Assembly: GCA_903821745.1 (NCBI GenBank)
Contig: CAIJMI010000004.1
Span: 159,920-223,919, forward strand
Length of the DNA: 64,000 nt
DNA from: Candidatus Gottesmanbacteria bacterium
GTDB taxonomy: Bacteria > Patescibacteria > Microgenomatia > UBA10105 > UBA927
Direction: 5' to 3'
Shown here: piece after piece, positions 16,887 to 25,550 of the stretch
Layout of the letters: each line of letters opens with the position of its first letter
Position numbering within the stretch: the stretch's first letter is position 1
Made by a program: the position numbers and the translations under genes
The notes under the pieces: generated by a model
The model's database searches: none
Told to the model about the DNA's origin: nothing
The model's input: only the letters and a program-made list of their open reading frames with translations

Positions 16887-17918
16887 ATGACAGCAACAAA
16901 TACACCTCATCTTCGTCCTATTTCAGAGATTTCTCCAAAAAGCACCGTGCTTCTCAGAATGGATCTGGATGTTCCGATGGAAAATGAAAAAGTTGTTGAT
17001 GCGGATAGACTCATAAAATCTATACCAACAATTCAGGAATTGCTTGAAAAGCAATGTAAAATTATTATTCTTGGTCATATGGGAAGGCCAAAAGGCATCG
17101 ACCCAAAATACTCTCTCAAACCGGTATTTACCGAACTGCTTACTCTTTTAAAAACTGACGTTCCCGCAACTTTTGTTGAAGATGTGGAAAACGAATCGAT
17201 AATCGAAGCAGCAATCAATGATAATACCTTGGTGTGTTTAGAAAATTTACGGTTTTATAAGGGGGAAGAAACAAATAATCCTCAATTTTTGGTAAGTCTT
17301 GTTAAAAAAGCTTCCTGGTTTGTTAATGACGCATTTGCCGTTGCGCATCGGCGTCATAGCTCCATTATGCTTTTTCAAAGTATGCAAACAGCATACGGCA
17401 TTGCATTTATCGACGAGGTGACAAAAATTATGAAAGTGATTCATGATCCAGGACGTCCATTAACCATTGTACTTGGCGGAGCAAAAGAAGATAAACTTTC
17501 ATATCTTGAGGGGCTTGAGAAAATTGCCGACCATATTTTACTCGGTGGAAAATTACCAACATATCTGAAGGATAAAGAACTCCTATTGCAACATGCCAAA
17601 TATTGCATCGCGTCGTTGACAGCAAATACATTTGATATTAATGCCGACGACATTGCAGCATTTACTGCTATTCTTTCGGTGTCAAAAACGATTGTTTGGG
17701 CTGGTGCGATGGGGATGTTTGAAAATCCGGAATATCAAAAAGGAACAGTTGCAATAGCAAAAGCGGTCGTTGCAAGCGGTGCATATACGATACTTGCAGG
17801 AGGTGATACAGAAAGTTCAGTTTCAAATCTTGGAGAAGAAAAGAAAATTAATTTAATTGCATCTGGAGGAGGAGTAATGCTCGAACTTCTTACCAAAGGA
17901 ACACTTCCTGCTTGGTGA
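16887..17918 (+). CDS. pgk: Phosphoglycerate kinase (short form)
   Basis: This enzyme makes ATP and 3-phosphoglycerate from 1,3-bisphosphoglycerate in glycolysis. Recognisable motifs are RMDLDVP, ILGHMGRPKG, CLENLRFYKGEE and VNDAFAVAHRRHSS in the N-domain, and GGAKEDKL and the terminal GGGVMLELL in the C-domain. At 343 residues it is about 50 shorter than typical bacterial Pgk, mainly through loss of C-domain material after GGAK. RMDLDVP also departs from the usual RVDFNVP. TATAGT at 16872-16877 lies nine bases before the ATG. GAPDH follows, so two consecutive glycolytic steps are encoded together. Confidence 0.93.
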   Translation: MTATNTPHLRPISEISPKSTVLLRMDLDVPMENEKVVDADRLIKSIPTIQELLEKQCKIIILGHMGRPKGIDPKYSLKPVFTELLTLLKTDVPATFVEDVENESIIEAAINDNTLVCLENLRFYKGEETNNPQFLVSLVKKASWFVNDAFAVAHRRHSSIMLFQSMQTAYGIAFIDEVTKIMKVIHDPGRPLTIVLGGAKEDKLSYLEGLEKIADHILLGGKLPTYLKDKELLLQHAKYCIASLTANTFDINADDIAAFTAILSVSKTIVWAGAMGMFENPEYQKGTVAIAKAVVASGAYTILAGGDTESSVSNLGEEKKINLIASGGGVMLELLTKGTLPAW

Positions 17919-17942
17919 GTTTTAGCGGTATACTAGAAATAT

Positions 17943-18983
17943 ATGAACAAAAAAGTACGCGTTGGTATTAATGGATTTGGAAGAATTGGAACAGTGGTGC
18001 TTCGAGCAATTTTAAAAGAGCAATATGATGTAGAAGTAGCAGCTATTAATACCCGCGGAAATCTGGACGCAGAAGGGATTGCCATGCAGTTCAAGTATGA
18101 TTCTGTGTATGGCAGAATGCCAATGCATATTGGGTGGCATGAACCAACCAAAGCGTCTGAAATTGGAATTTTGGAAATAGGATCAACAGAAATTCCACTT
18201 CTTGGCCAAGAAGATCCAATAAAAATTGCGTGGGGTGAGTATGGCGTTGATGTCGTACTAGAATGTACGGGAAAATTTACGGACGGAAAAGCAATGGGGC
18301 ATATGCAGGGAGGAGCAAAAAAAGTTATCATTTCTGCTCCTTGTAAAGATGCACATATCCCAACCTATATATTAGGAGTGAATGAAGATGACTATCACGG
18401 AGAAGCCCTTATTTCTAATGGTTCTTGTACAACAAATTGTGTTGCCCCAATTGTGAAGCTCATTGATGAAAAAATCGGATTTCAGGAAGGAGTATTAACA
18501 ACGATTCATGCATATACAACAAATCAGAATATTGTGGATGGAACTGGGAAAGACCCGCGACGAGCACGAGCTGGAGCGGTAAACATTGTGCCAACGGCAA
18601 CAGGAGCAGCAGAGGCAGTCGTTGCTGCATATCCAAAAGTGAAAGGGAGATTTGCAGGATCTGCAATTCGCGTCCCGGTTATCTGTGGATCCTATTCAGA
18701 TTTGACATTTAAAATGATTCGAAAAACAACGATTGATGAAGTGAATGCGATTTTTGAAGAAGCATGTATGTCTCCAAAGCTTGTCGGAAAAATGAAAATT
18801 TCCTATGACGCACTCGTATCGTCGGACATCATTGGAGATAACGCATCTTGTGTAGTAGATTCACGAATGACCAAGGTGATATCAGATGATATGATTTCAA
18901 TAGGAGCGTGGTATGACAATGAGTATGGATATTCCTGCAGGTTAGTGGAACTTGCTATGTTTATCCATGACTTCAATTCATAA
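17943..18983 (+). CDS. gap: Type I glyceraldehyde-3-phosphate dehydrogenase
   Basis: A 346-residue NAD(P)-dependent enzyme that oxidises and phosphorylates glyceraldehyde 3-phosphate. The N-terminal NAD fold begins VGINGFGRIG. The catalytic cysteine is C162 in SNGSCTTNC, and the C-terminal WYDNEYGYSCR motif is intact. Length is normal. TATACT at 17929-17934 lies eight bases upstream of the ATG, so gap can be transcribed separately from pgk, whose stop is 24 bases upstream. Its 3' end overlaps the convergent phosphoribosyltransferase gene by 11 bases. Confidence 0.97.
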   Translation: MNKKVRVGINGFGRIGTVVLRAILKEQYDVEVAAINTRGNLDAEGIAMQFKYDSVYGRMPMHIGWHEPTKASEIGILEIGSTEIPLLGQEDPIKIAWGEYGVDVVLECTGKFTDGKAMGHMQGGAKKVIISAPCKDAHIPTYILGVNEDDYHGEALISNGSCTTNCVAPIVKLIDEKIGFQEGVLTTIHAYTTNQNIVDGTGKDPRRARAGAVNIVPTATGAAEAVVAAYPKVKGRFAGSAIRVPVICGSYSDLTFKMIRKTTIDEVNAIFEEACMSPKLVGKMKISYDALVSSDIIGDNASCVVDSRMTKVISDDMISIGAWYDNEYGYSCRLVELAMFIHDFNS

Positions 18984-19551
18984 AGTATTTTCTGACAAAG
19001 CGAATTTGGTCATCTGTATATCCTAAACTGGAAAGTAGTTCTTGGATCTCGGATTTTGATTTTCCTTCACTTTGCATACTTTTTGTTATGCTCATGATCA
19101 TTTCCGTTGGTTCATACGGAAACAAAATCCATTTTGTGGTATTTTGTGCAAAAAAATCCGGTCGAAATGTGGAATGCGGTTTAAAAAACATCGTCACTAC
19201 TTTAATACTTGCTGGTTTAAACCGTTTAAGATATTTTGTTGCCCGGATGAGCGTTTTTCCGGAATCCGCAACATCATCAACAAGAAGCACATGTTTTCCA
19301 TTAATACGTGTTTTTAGCGGTTCCGTAATAGTCAGCTCTCCCTGAGTCTTAATGTCGGTATAACTTTGAATGGTAAAGGTCGCAACAGGAATTCGAAGAA
19401 AATCAGATAAAATATGACCAAGCGTTAATCCGCCACGGGATATGGCTACGATCTGGTTCACTTCAGCATTATGTTGCAGAATGGTTGCAGCAATCTTTCT
19501 TGCTAAATCATGATATGTTATCCAGGTAAGGGGAAGGTATTGTATATTCAT
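18973..19551 (-). CDS. Purine-type phosphoribosyltransferase-like protein
   Basis: A 192-residue type I phosphoribosyltransferase. The PRPP-binding loop is VLLVDDVADSGKTL, and an upstream VAISRGGLTLG segment resembles hypoxanthine/xanthine-guanine transferases. It probably salvages a nucleobase with PRPP. About 40 extra C-terminal residues (SKSEIQELLSSLGYTDDQIRFV) form a small helical tail not seen in standard Hpt or Gpt. GATACT on the minus strand ends seven bases before the ATG. Substrate specificity cannot be read from the sequence. Confidence 0.85.
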   Translation of the reverse strand: MNIQYLPLTWITYHDLARKIAATILQHNAEVNQIVAISRGGLTLGHILSDFLRIPVATFTIQSYTDIKTQGELTITEPLKTRINGKHVLLVDDVADSGKTLIRATKYLKRFKPASIKVVTMFFKPHSTFRPDFFAQNTTKWILFPYEPTEMIMSITKSMQSEGKSKSEIQELLSSLGYTDDQIRFVRKYFMN

Positions 19552-19574
19552 ACTCCCAAGTATCTCGCATAGGC

Positions 19575-19602
19575 TTGACGGTTGTCAATTGCGTTCTATA
19601 AT
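19575..19602 (+). promoter_or_regulatory. Sigma-70-type promoter for a leaderless operon
   Basis: TTGACG (19575-19580) and TATAAT (19597-19602) are separated by 16 bases. The ATG at 19609 is only six bases downstream of the -10, so the transcript should begin at the start codon. This rejects an upstream in-frame codon at 19582, which lies inside the promoter spacer. Confidence 0.75.
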
Positions 19603-19608
19603 AGTGAC

Positions 19609-20223
19609 ATGAATACCTCAAACAGTTTAGCAAAACTTAAATATTCAAGCATTGCCATTTCCGGTAGGCCGGGAGCGGGAAGATCAACACTCCTTAAAAA
19701 TTTAAAAGGCATCGTGGAGCCTTTGGGTTGGGAAACGTTTTCCGGCGGTGATTGGGCAAGAAAATTTGCAATTGAAACGGGAAAACACGACGCAAAAGAC
19801 CAAACACATCATAAAGCAACGGATTATGGAGATGAAGTTGATCATCAAATCGATGCAGCAATGCGAGAAAAATTAACAAATCCTGATACACACGTTGCGG
19901 TTGAATCCTGGATTGCAGGATGGAATATGCGCAAGCTTCCACATGTGTTAAAAGTATTATTGATGGTTGACGATTCTCTTCGTATTGATCGGGTGGTAAA
20001 CCGCGATAATTTATCAGTTGAAGAAGCAAAGAAACATTTACGGGAACGGGAAGAAGCAAATTTGGAAAAATGGAAACGCATGTATGGAGTGACCGATTTT
20101 TGGGATCCAAAATATTATGATCTTATTATTAATACGTATTCTCATGGACCGAAAGAAACGCTCGATCTTGTTCTTCAGGCACTCGGATACTTCAAAGCCA
20201 ATGGGCAGCCGAAGGAAGGATAA
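19609..20223 (+). CDS. Cytidylate-kinase-like P-loop kinase
   Basis: A 204-residue P-loop NTPase. The Walker A region is SGRPGAGRSTLLKNL, and the layout, with a lid-like region RDNLSVEEAKKHLREREEAN, resembles the cytidylate kinase-like (AAA_17/CMK) family. It probably phosphorylates a nucleoside monophosphate or other small molecule. The start is set by the strong promoter immediately upstream. An HD-domain phosphohydrolase gene follows after three bases, so the two may act in one nucleotide pathway. Confidence 0.8.
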   Translation: MNTSNSLAKLKYSSIAISGRPGAGRSTLLKNLKGIVEPLGWETFSGGDWARKFAIETGKHDAKDQTHHKATDYGDEVDHQIDAAMREKLTNPDTHVAVESWIAGWNMRKLPHVLKVLLMVDDSLRIDRVVNRDNLSVEEAKKHLREREEANLEKWKRMYGVTDFWDPKYYDLIINTYSHGPKETLDLVLQALGYFKANGQPKEG

Positions 20224-20226
20224 CAC

Positions 20227-20802
20227 ATGATTCCAACAGTGGCACAAGCAAAAGCACTATGGCAAACATATCATCTGCCAATAACTAAACAACACCACAG
20301 TTTACTTGTTGCACTTGTTTCCCGCACATTTGCCGTGTACCTTGAACGGTATACAGACATCCGAATACAAAAAGACCTCTTATTTGTTGGTGCGCTCCTT
20401 CATGATATCGATAAAAAAATGCCGAATCTTCCGGGAGAAACGCATCCTGATGTTGTCGTTCGTGTACTGAGTGATCTTGGATACAAGGAAGTAGCAGTAC
20501 TTGTGAAAACACATCCGTTACACGCGATTCTTGATGAGCAAATTGCACCAAAAGAATGGGAGGAAAAATTATTATTCTTGGCAGACAAGATGACTAAATA
20601 TGACGTGATAACTGTTGATGAGCGGTTTAGACTTTGGAATGATGAATATCTTCCTATCAAAGATCAACGGATACTTGACGCAGCGTATCCAAAAGTAAAA
20701 CGGTTAGAACAAGAAGTATTTCATCTTGCACACCTTACATCTGAAGAAGTGATAAAAATTGTTAAAAACGATATACTACACCAAGAGGGGGACATACTAT
20801 GA
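20227..20802 (+). CDS. HD-domain phosphohydrolase
   Basis: A 191-residue metal-dependent phosphohydrolase. The HD signature is HDIDK (GALLHDIDKKMPNLPG), preceded by the metal-ligand histidine region KQHHSLLVALVSRTF and followed by THPLHAIL and FLADKMTKYD. The arrangement resembles small HD proteins that hydrolyse nucleotides or phosphoesters. AAGGA lies about seven bases before the ATG. The kinase upstream and the DUF5667 protein downstream (four-base ATGA overlap) form an operon with it. Confidence 0.83.
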   Translation: MIPTVAQAKALWQTYHLPITKQHHSLLVALVSRTFAVYLERYTDIRIQKDLLFVGALLHDIDKKMPNLPGETHPDVVVRVLSDLGYKEVAVLVKTHPLHAILDEQIAPKEWEEKLLFLADKMTKYDVITVDERFRLWNDEYLPIKDQRILDAAYPKVKRLEQEVFHLAHLTSEEVIKIVKNDILHQEGDIL

Positions 20803-21353
20803 AACAACGAATACTTTTTGTGTGTTCTATTTGTCTATTTCTTTTTGCAGGGTTTTGGCACACGGTCGTTGCAGTAAATAGCCCCGCAGTAGTGACAGCT
20901 TCTATGCCAGTAGTAAAAATTGAATATGCGCTCCCGTATCCTGGTATTCTACCTGATCATCCCTTATATATAGTGAAACGTCTTCGGGATTATATTTTGG
21001 AACGCGTTATTGTGGAACCGGTGCGAAAAGGAGAATTCTATATTCTGCAAGGGGATAAACGATTGCAAATGGGTATGACACTGATTGATACGGGAAAGTT
21101 TTCCATTGGAGAAAGCACCATTTCCAAAGCAGAAAAATACATGGAACAGTCAGTAACGGTTTTAGTATCCTATCAGGTAACCAAATCGATGGTTCCAACA
21201 AATATTGCTGATAGACTGAAGATTTCACTTTCGAAACACGAAGAGGTAATTACCGCGATGTTGACAAAAGTGCCAGATGCACAGAAAAATGGGTTAACAG
21301 AATCATTAACACGGGTAAAACAACTTCAAGAAGAAGCAAAAAAGTTACGGTAA
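20799..21353 (+). CDS. Exported DUF5667-type protein
   Basis: A 184-residue secreted or membrane-tethered protein with an N-terminal hydrophobic signal (ILFVCSICLFLFAGFWHTVV). The mature part begins with the DUF5667 hallmark YPGILPDHPLYIVKRLRD and then forms a helical, charged domain (RLQMGMTLIDTGKFSIGEST, SLTRVKQLQEEAKKL). Proteins of this type are common in CPR and Actinobacteria; their function is unknown. It is translationally coupled to the HD gene. Confidence 0.75.
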   Translation: MKQRILFVCSICLFLFAGFWHTVVAVNSPAVVTASMPVVKIEYALPYPGILPDHPLYIVKRLRDYILERVIVEPVRKGEFYILQGDKRLQMGMTLIDTGKFSIGESTISKAEKYMEQSVTVLVSYQVTKSMVPTNIADRLKISLSKHEEVITAMLTKVPDAQKNGLTESLTRVKQLQEEAKKLR

Positions 21354-21406
21354 TGCGATAAGGTTCACAGATTGAACACATCAAAGAGGTTTATCCCCGA
21401 TATATT

Positions 21407-21439
21407 CCGTACTATTTCCTCATGGGTATGAGTTTACGG
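21407..21439. other. Stem-loop in the gap before nrdR
   Basis: CCGTA (21407-21411) pairs with TACGG (21435-21439), and inside it CTCAT (21419-21423) pairs with ATGAG (21428-21432) around GGGT. No T-run follows, so it is not a standard intrinsic terminator. It is the only structure seen in the first half of this 195-base gap. Confidence 0.3.
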
Positions 21440-21481
21440 CTAGGAAAAAATATTGACTGGTTCTGATATAGAAAATCTCTC

Positions 21482-21534
21482 TTGACCCCCTGTAATTAGT
21501 GTTTTACTATCATTGAGTCCACCATATATAGCGT
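21482..21534 (+). promoter_or_regulatory. nrdR promoter with tandem NrdR boxes
   Basis: TTGACC (21482-21487) and TACTAT (21505-21510) are spaced by 17 bases. CCACCATATATAGCGT (21519-21534) matches the NrdR-box consensus ACACWATATATWGTGT at 13 of 16 positions. A weaker copy at 21487-21502 (ending TTAGTGT) matches at 11 of 16. The two are exactly 32 bases apart, about three helical turns, the usual geometry for cooperative NrdR binding. One box lies in the -35/-10 spacer, the other just past the start point, so NrdR should repress its own operon. Confidence 0.72.
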
Positions 21535-21548
21535 TTTGTTTTTCACAT

Positions 21549-21995
21549 ATGAAATGTCCGTATTGCGATTCAAAAGATACTGAAGTACTTGAGACACGTG
21601 ATAGCGAAGATCTTACCGTAACCCGTCGTCGTCGTAACTGCCCGAAATGTGAAAAACGGTTCACCACCTATGAACGGGTTGAGCACGTTCCAATTACTGT
21701 CATTAAAAAAGATAACAGACGGGAAACATTTGACCGGGAAAAGTTAAGTCGCGGTATTTGGCGCGCAAGTGGAAAAACAACACTGTCAGCTGCCGACGTT
21801 GCAAGAGTCGTTGATGAAGTAGAACGGGAAATAATCAGCGGTGATACAAATGAAGTGACAAGTAATACAATAGGAATCCTGGTTGCAAAACGATTAAAAA
21901 AATTAGATAAAATTGCATACATTCGATTTTCGAGCGTATTTAAGCAATTTGTCGATATCGAAGACTTGGCAAAGGAAGTAAAAAAAATTTCTTAA
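21549..21995 (+). CDS. nrdR: Transcriptional repressor NrdR
   Basis: This 148-residue repressor senses the dATP/ATP ratio and shuts off ribonucleotide reductase genes. The N-terminal zinc ribbon is MKCPYCDSKDTEVLETRDSE with the second pair in NCPKCEKRFTTYERV. The ATP-cone follows, starting VIKKDNRRETFDREKLSRGI. The start at 21549 gives the canonical MKCPYC beginning; an in-frame codon at 21513 lies within the promoter region and is rejected. nrdJ follows 24 bases downstream, so regulator and target are co-transcribed and the NrdR boxes upstream close the loop. Confidence 0.97.
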   Translation: MKCPYCDSKDTEVLETRDSEDLTVTRRRRNCPKCEKRFTTYERVEHVPITVIKKDNRRETFDREKLSRGIWRASGKTTLSAADVARVVDEVEREIISGDTNEVTSNTIGILVAKRLKKLDKIAYIRFSSVFKQFVDIEDLAKEVKKIS

Positions 21996-22019
21996 ATAAA
22001 TTTAAGGAGGTGTTTCTTT

Positions 22020-24446
22020 ATGGAACTTACTGGTATTCGTAGCAAAGTATTTTTAGATCGCTATGCATTGAAAGACGAAACGGGAGCTCCTATTGAGAAA
22101 ACACCGGAAGACATGTGGCACCGCGTTGCTCATGCTGTCGCCAAAATGGAACCAGCAGATCACCGGATGCATTGGGAAGAAAAGTTCTATGATATCATGC
22201 AAGATTTTGTGTTTGTTCCGGGGGGCCGAATTTTATCAGGCGCTGGAACCGGATATAAAGTAACCTTTTATAATTGTTTTGTCATTCCCTCACCAAAAGA
22301 TTCCCGAGGTGGCATTCTCTCAACACTCTCAAACATGGTAGAAATTATGGCCCGTGGTGGAGGCGTTGGTATTAATCTTTCAACGCTTCGTCCACGAGGA
22401 TCGAGAGTGAAGAAAGTCAATGGATTTTCTTCAGGACCGATTAATTGGGCAGAACTGTTTTCTGTTGCAACAAAAGACATTATTCAACAAGGGGGAACCC
22501 GACGAGGAGCACTTATGCTCATGCTTTGGGATTGGCATCCGGATATAGAAGAATTTATAACGGTCAAACAGGACCTTACTAAAATTAATGGTGCAAATTT
22601 ATCCGTCTGTGTGTCTGATGCATTTATGGAAGCAGTTAAAAATGATGCAGATTGGAATTTGATATTTCCGGATACCCAGGACCCTGATTATGACACAAAA
22701 TGGGACGGATATATGCCCAACTGGATTGCGCTCGGTAAAACGCCAAAAATTATTAAAACCGTTAAAGCACGGGATTTGTGGGACATGATTGCAAAAGCTG
22801 CATGGGCAAGTGCAGAGCCGGGTGTAGTGTTCATGGAACGGTACAACAAACAATTTAATAATTATTATTATGAATTCGTAAACTGTGTTAATCCGTGCGG
22901 CGAAGAAGGATTGCCATATTGGGGAGTTTGTAATCTGTGTTCTATTAATTTGGCAGCGCTTGTCAAAGAAGACGGCACCATGAATTATGAACGGCTGGCG
23001 GAAGTTGCAAAAATTGGCGTCCGATTTCAGGATAATGTCGTTGATGCCGATGTCTATATTTTTGATGAAATTAAAAAAGTACAGCTTGAAGGAGAACGTC
23101 GTATTGGTCTTGGGACCATGGGACTGGGTGATGCCCTCATTAAGATGAAAATTCGATACGGGTCGAAAGAAAGTTTGGAAGTGATCGATAAAATATATAA
23201 AACGATTCGCGACGCTGCATATGAATCATCCATTTTGCTCGCAAAAGAAAAAGGGGCATTTCCAAAAATTGATAAAGCAAAGCATGTTGTAGGGTATTTC
23301 TGTAACCAACTTCCCGAAAACTTAAAAAAGAAAATGAAGAAATATGGGGTAAGAAATTCACTACTGTTGCAGCAAGCTCCAACAGGTTCAACATCCATGT
23401 TATCCGGTGTTTCAAGTGGTATTGAGCCGGTCTATGAGTTTGAATATATGCGGCACGATAGACTTGGTGATCATATTATTCGACATGAACTCTATGATGC
23501 ATGGTTTGAACAATTTAAAGCAGAAAATGGCAGAGAGCCAACGCGGGAAGATCGACCAGATTATTTTGCATCAGCAAATGATTTAACGCCGGAAAATCAT
23601 GTGGAAGTGCAAGCAGCAATTCAAAAATATGTTGACGCGTCCATTAGTAAAACAGTAAATGCGCCAAATGTGCATACGGTTGAAGATGTAAAACGTATTT
23701 ATACACTTGCGTATGATCTTGGATGTAAAGGAATTGCCTACATGCGCGAAGGAAGCAGACAAGGAGTGTTAATGCGAAAAGAAGAGTCAAAAAAGGAAGA
23801 GATAAAACAAGAAATAATGAATGCACCAGAGGTCAAACCGCGTCCAGATATCGTGCATGGGTCAACGTACAGAGCGGAGACACCCGTTGGACAAGCCTAT
23901 GTGACCGTGAATACCAACGGAGGAAATCAGCCAATAGAAGTCTTTATAAACGTTGGAAAAGCAGGAAGTGATGTGACTGCCATGGCTGAGGCAATGGGAC
24001 GGCTTATTTCGTTGACGCTTCGCATGGCCTCACCAATTCCGCCAATTGAACGTGCGCGGAAAGTTGCAGCAGAGCTTATTGGTATCGGAGGCGCACGGTC
24101 CTTGGGATTTGGTGAAAATCGTGTTCGAAGTCTTCCTGATGCAGTGGCAAAGGTGATCGATCGTCATTTTGGATTTTTTGCAAAACACCGACTTGATGCT
24201 GCGGCAACAGAACCAGACCGGGTAACGGTGGAAAAAGGAAATGAAACAGATGAAAAGAAAAATGGGGAAGACATTAAGGCACTGCTTGCAAAAATGGGTG
24301 CAACACCAACATCAGCAGTTGCAGTTGCTGAGGAAAAAGAGCATCGGATGGTGACGGTAGATCTGTGTCCAAAATGCGGAGAGGGAACGCTCGTTTTTGA
24401 GGAATCATGTAAAAAATGTTACAACTGCGGATATAGCGAATGTTAA
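22020..24446 (+). CDS. nrdJ: Adenosylcobalamin-dependent (class II) ribonucleotide reductase
   Basis: An 808-residue enzyme that reduces ribonucleotides to deoxyribonucleotides using a radical generated from adenosylcobalamin. The catalytic barrel contains NPCGEEGLPYWGVCNLCSIN (N-C-E active-site motif) and an RGGGVGINLSTLRPRGS segment typical of NrdJ, and QQAPTGSTSMLSG. A TSCPD-like region lies at about 615-700, and a C-terminal zinc or redox-type motif CPKCGEGTL...CKKCYNCGYSEC closes the protein. No ATP-cone precedes the barrel. AAGGAGG lies about ten bases before the ATG. It is followed after three bases by the corrinoid adenosyltransferase that makes its cofactor. No oxygen-dependent or glycyl-radical reductase is in the window. 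Confidence 0.97.
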   Translation: MELTGIRSKVFLDRYALKDETGAPIEKTPEDMWHRVAHAVAKMEPADHRMHWEEKFYDIMQDFVFVPGGRILSGAGTGYKVTFYNCFVIPSPKDSRGGILSTLSNMVEIMARGGGVGINLSTLRPRGSRVKKVNGFSSGPINWAELFSVATKDIIQQGGTRRGALMLMLWDWHPDIEEFITVKQDLTKINGANLSVCVSDAFMEAVKNDADWNLIFPDTQDPDYDTKWDGYMPNWIALGKTPKIIKTVKARDLWDMIAKAAWASAEPGVVFMERYNKQFNNYYYEFVNCVNPCGEEGLPYWGVCNLCSINLAALVKEDGTMNYERLAEVAKIGVRFQDNVVDADVYIFDEIKKVQLEGERRIGLGTMGLGDALIKMKIRYGSKESLEVIDKIYKTIRDAAYESSILLAKEKGAFPKIDKAKHVVGYFCNQLPENLKKKMKKYGVRNSLLLQQAPTGSTSMLSGVSSGIEPVYEFEYMRHDRLGDHIIRHELYDAWFEQFKAENGREPTREDRPDYFASANDLTPENHVEVQAAIQKYVDASISKTVNAPNVHTVEDVKRIYTLAYDLGCKGIAYMREGSRQGVLMRKEESKKEEIKQEIMNAPEVKPRPDIVHGSTYRAETPVGQAYVTVNTNGGNQPIEVFINVGKAGSDVTAMAEAMGRLISLTLRMASPIPPIERARKVAAELIGIGGARSLGFGENRVRSLPDAVAKVIDRHFGFFAKHRLDAAATEPDRVTVEKGNETDEKKNGEDIKALLAKMGATPTSAVAVAEEKEHRMVTVDLCPKCGEGTLVFEESCKKCYNCGYSEC

Positions 24447-24449
24447 TCT

Positions 24450-25022
24450 ATGCCAGTGTATACACGAACGGGTGATGATGGAACAACTGCACTGTTTGGA
24501 GGAAAACGCATCTTAAAATGTGAAGAACTCGTTGATGTGTATGGTTCCATTGATGAACTCAATAGCTGGATCGGCGTTCTTCTTGCAACAGACAAGAATC
24601 AAAGGGACAAGCAATTGTTTCTTGCAATACAACAAGATTTGTTTTTGATCGGCAGTGTACTTGCAGGATGGAAGGGTGATATTTCTCCACTTGGTAAGCG
24701 AATTTTAGAAATGGAACAGCATATCGATGCAATTGAAACAAAAGTGCCGAAAATCACAAATTTTATTCTTCCCGGTGGATCAAAGAGTGCATCGTATGTT
24801 CATGTAGTAAGAAGTATTACTCGACGTGTTGAACGGCAAATGGTTGCATTATTTGCAAAGGAAAAGAGTAGTACAGTACCTGATAAAAATAATCAACGAA
24901 AAATGATTACGTATATCAATCGTTTGTCTGACTTGTTATTTATGATGGCAAGAGGTATAAATAAGACAGTTGGTATCAAAGAAGTTGTATGGAAAGGGAT
25001 ATCAACAAAGAGTAAAGAGTAG
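24450..25022 (+). CDS. pduO: PduO-type ATP:cob(I)alamin adenosyltransferase
   Basis: A 190-residue trimeric-type enzyme that transfers the adenosyl group of ATP to cob(I)alamin, making the cofactor of NrdJ. Family motifs are the N-terminal TRTGDDGTTALFGGKR (ATP binding), VYGSIDELNSWIG, the RxxxRRxER segment in VVRSITRRVERQM and INRLSDLLFMMAR. The normal RTxCRRAER arginines and NRLSDLLF asparagine/aspartate are kept. It starts three bases after nrdJ and its stop codon abuts a cobalamin riboswitch. An adenosyltransferase next to NrdJ implies that imported corrinoids are adenosylated in the cell. Confidence 0.95.
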   Translation: MPVYTRTGDDGTTALFGGKRILKCEELVDVYGSIDELNSWIGVLLATDKNQRDKQLFLAIQQDLFLIGSVLAGWKGDISPLGKRILEMEQHIDAIETKVPKITNFILPGGSKSASYVHVVRSITRRVERQMVALFAKEKSSTVPDKNNQRKMITYINRLSDLLFMMARGINKTVGIKEVVWKGISTKSKE

Positions 25023-25098
25023 AGGAAGGTTGTGTAACTCAATCACTGTGCCGCAACGGTAAAGTCCGGAACTCTTCTTTACCTATCCCGAGCAGGAG
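25022..25098 (+). promoter_or_regulatory. Cobalamin riboswitch 1 (compact)
   Basis: The RNA follows the cobalamin riboswitch core order: GAGGAA, then hairpin GGTTG-TGTAACT-CAATC (P5/L5), then ACTG...CGGT closing TGCCGCAA (P6), then GGTAA, and later CCCGAGCAGGAG. E. coli btuB has AGGGAA, a similar L5 hairpin and GCGCAGCGGTAAGG in the same order. The last five bases (AGGAG, 25094-25098) are the ribosome-binding site of the DUF4430 gene, and GAGT can pair with ACTC at 25071-25074. Translational repression on cobalamin binding is therefore likely. Long P1/P2 arms are not evident. Confidence 0.87.
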
Positions 25099-25107
25099 TA
25101 TTTTTTT

Positions 25108-25545
25108 GTGGAAAGAAACAATATGAAAACAAAAATGAATGCACGAACCATTATTCTTATTATCATGTGTGTCGTGTTGGGTGTGTTGTTTGTCCGAAAT
25201 GGACTCGAAGTAAAACGAATACAACAACATCCAATAGAACGGACAACAAACAAACCAGAAGTTGTAGTGACCATCAATAATGGAGCTTCGCTTATCACGG
25301 AAACCATCTCAGCAGGAACACCGTTTGAAGCATTATCCGTTCTCGCAGAAAAAAAACAACTACCATTAACAACAAAACAATATGATTTTGGTGTATTTGT
25401 CAGTGGTATTGGAGATGTTCTGACTACAAAGGAATTTGGATGGATTTATTATGTGAATAATAAATCAGGTGACGTCGCCGCTGATAAATACGAGTTACAT
25501 AATGGAGATCAAGTTGAATGGAAGTTTGAAAAATCAATTTTTTGA
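25108..25545 (+). CDS. Membrane-anchored DUF4430 (transcobalamin C-terminal-like) protein
   Basis: A 145-residue protein with one N-terminal membrane helix (IILIIMCVVLGVLFV) and an external domain like DUF4430. In transcobalamin and intrinsic factor the related beta domain binds cobalamin. Visible hallmarks are GTPFEALSVLAEK, a YDFGVFVSGIGD loop, FGWIYYVNNKSGDVAADKY and LHNGDQVEWKF. GTG at 25108 is nine bases from the riboswitch-embedded AGGAG and is preferred over the ATG at 25123. The gene runs into the transporter gene. Corrinoid capture at the cell surface is the most economical role, but DUF4430 proteins have other uses too. Confidence 0.85.
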   Translation: MERNNMKTKMNARTIILIIMCVVLGVLFVRNGLEVKRIQQHPIERTTNKPEVVVTINNGASLITETISAGTPFEALSVLAEKKQLPLTTKQYDFGVFVSGIGDVLTTKEFGWIYYVNNKSGDVAADKYELHNGDQVEWKFEKSIF

Positions 25546-25550
25546 TACTT

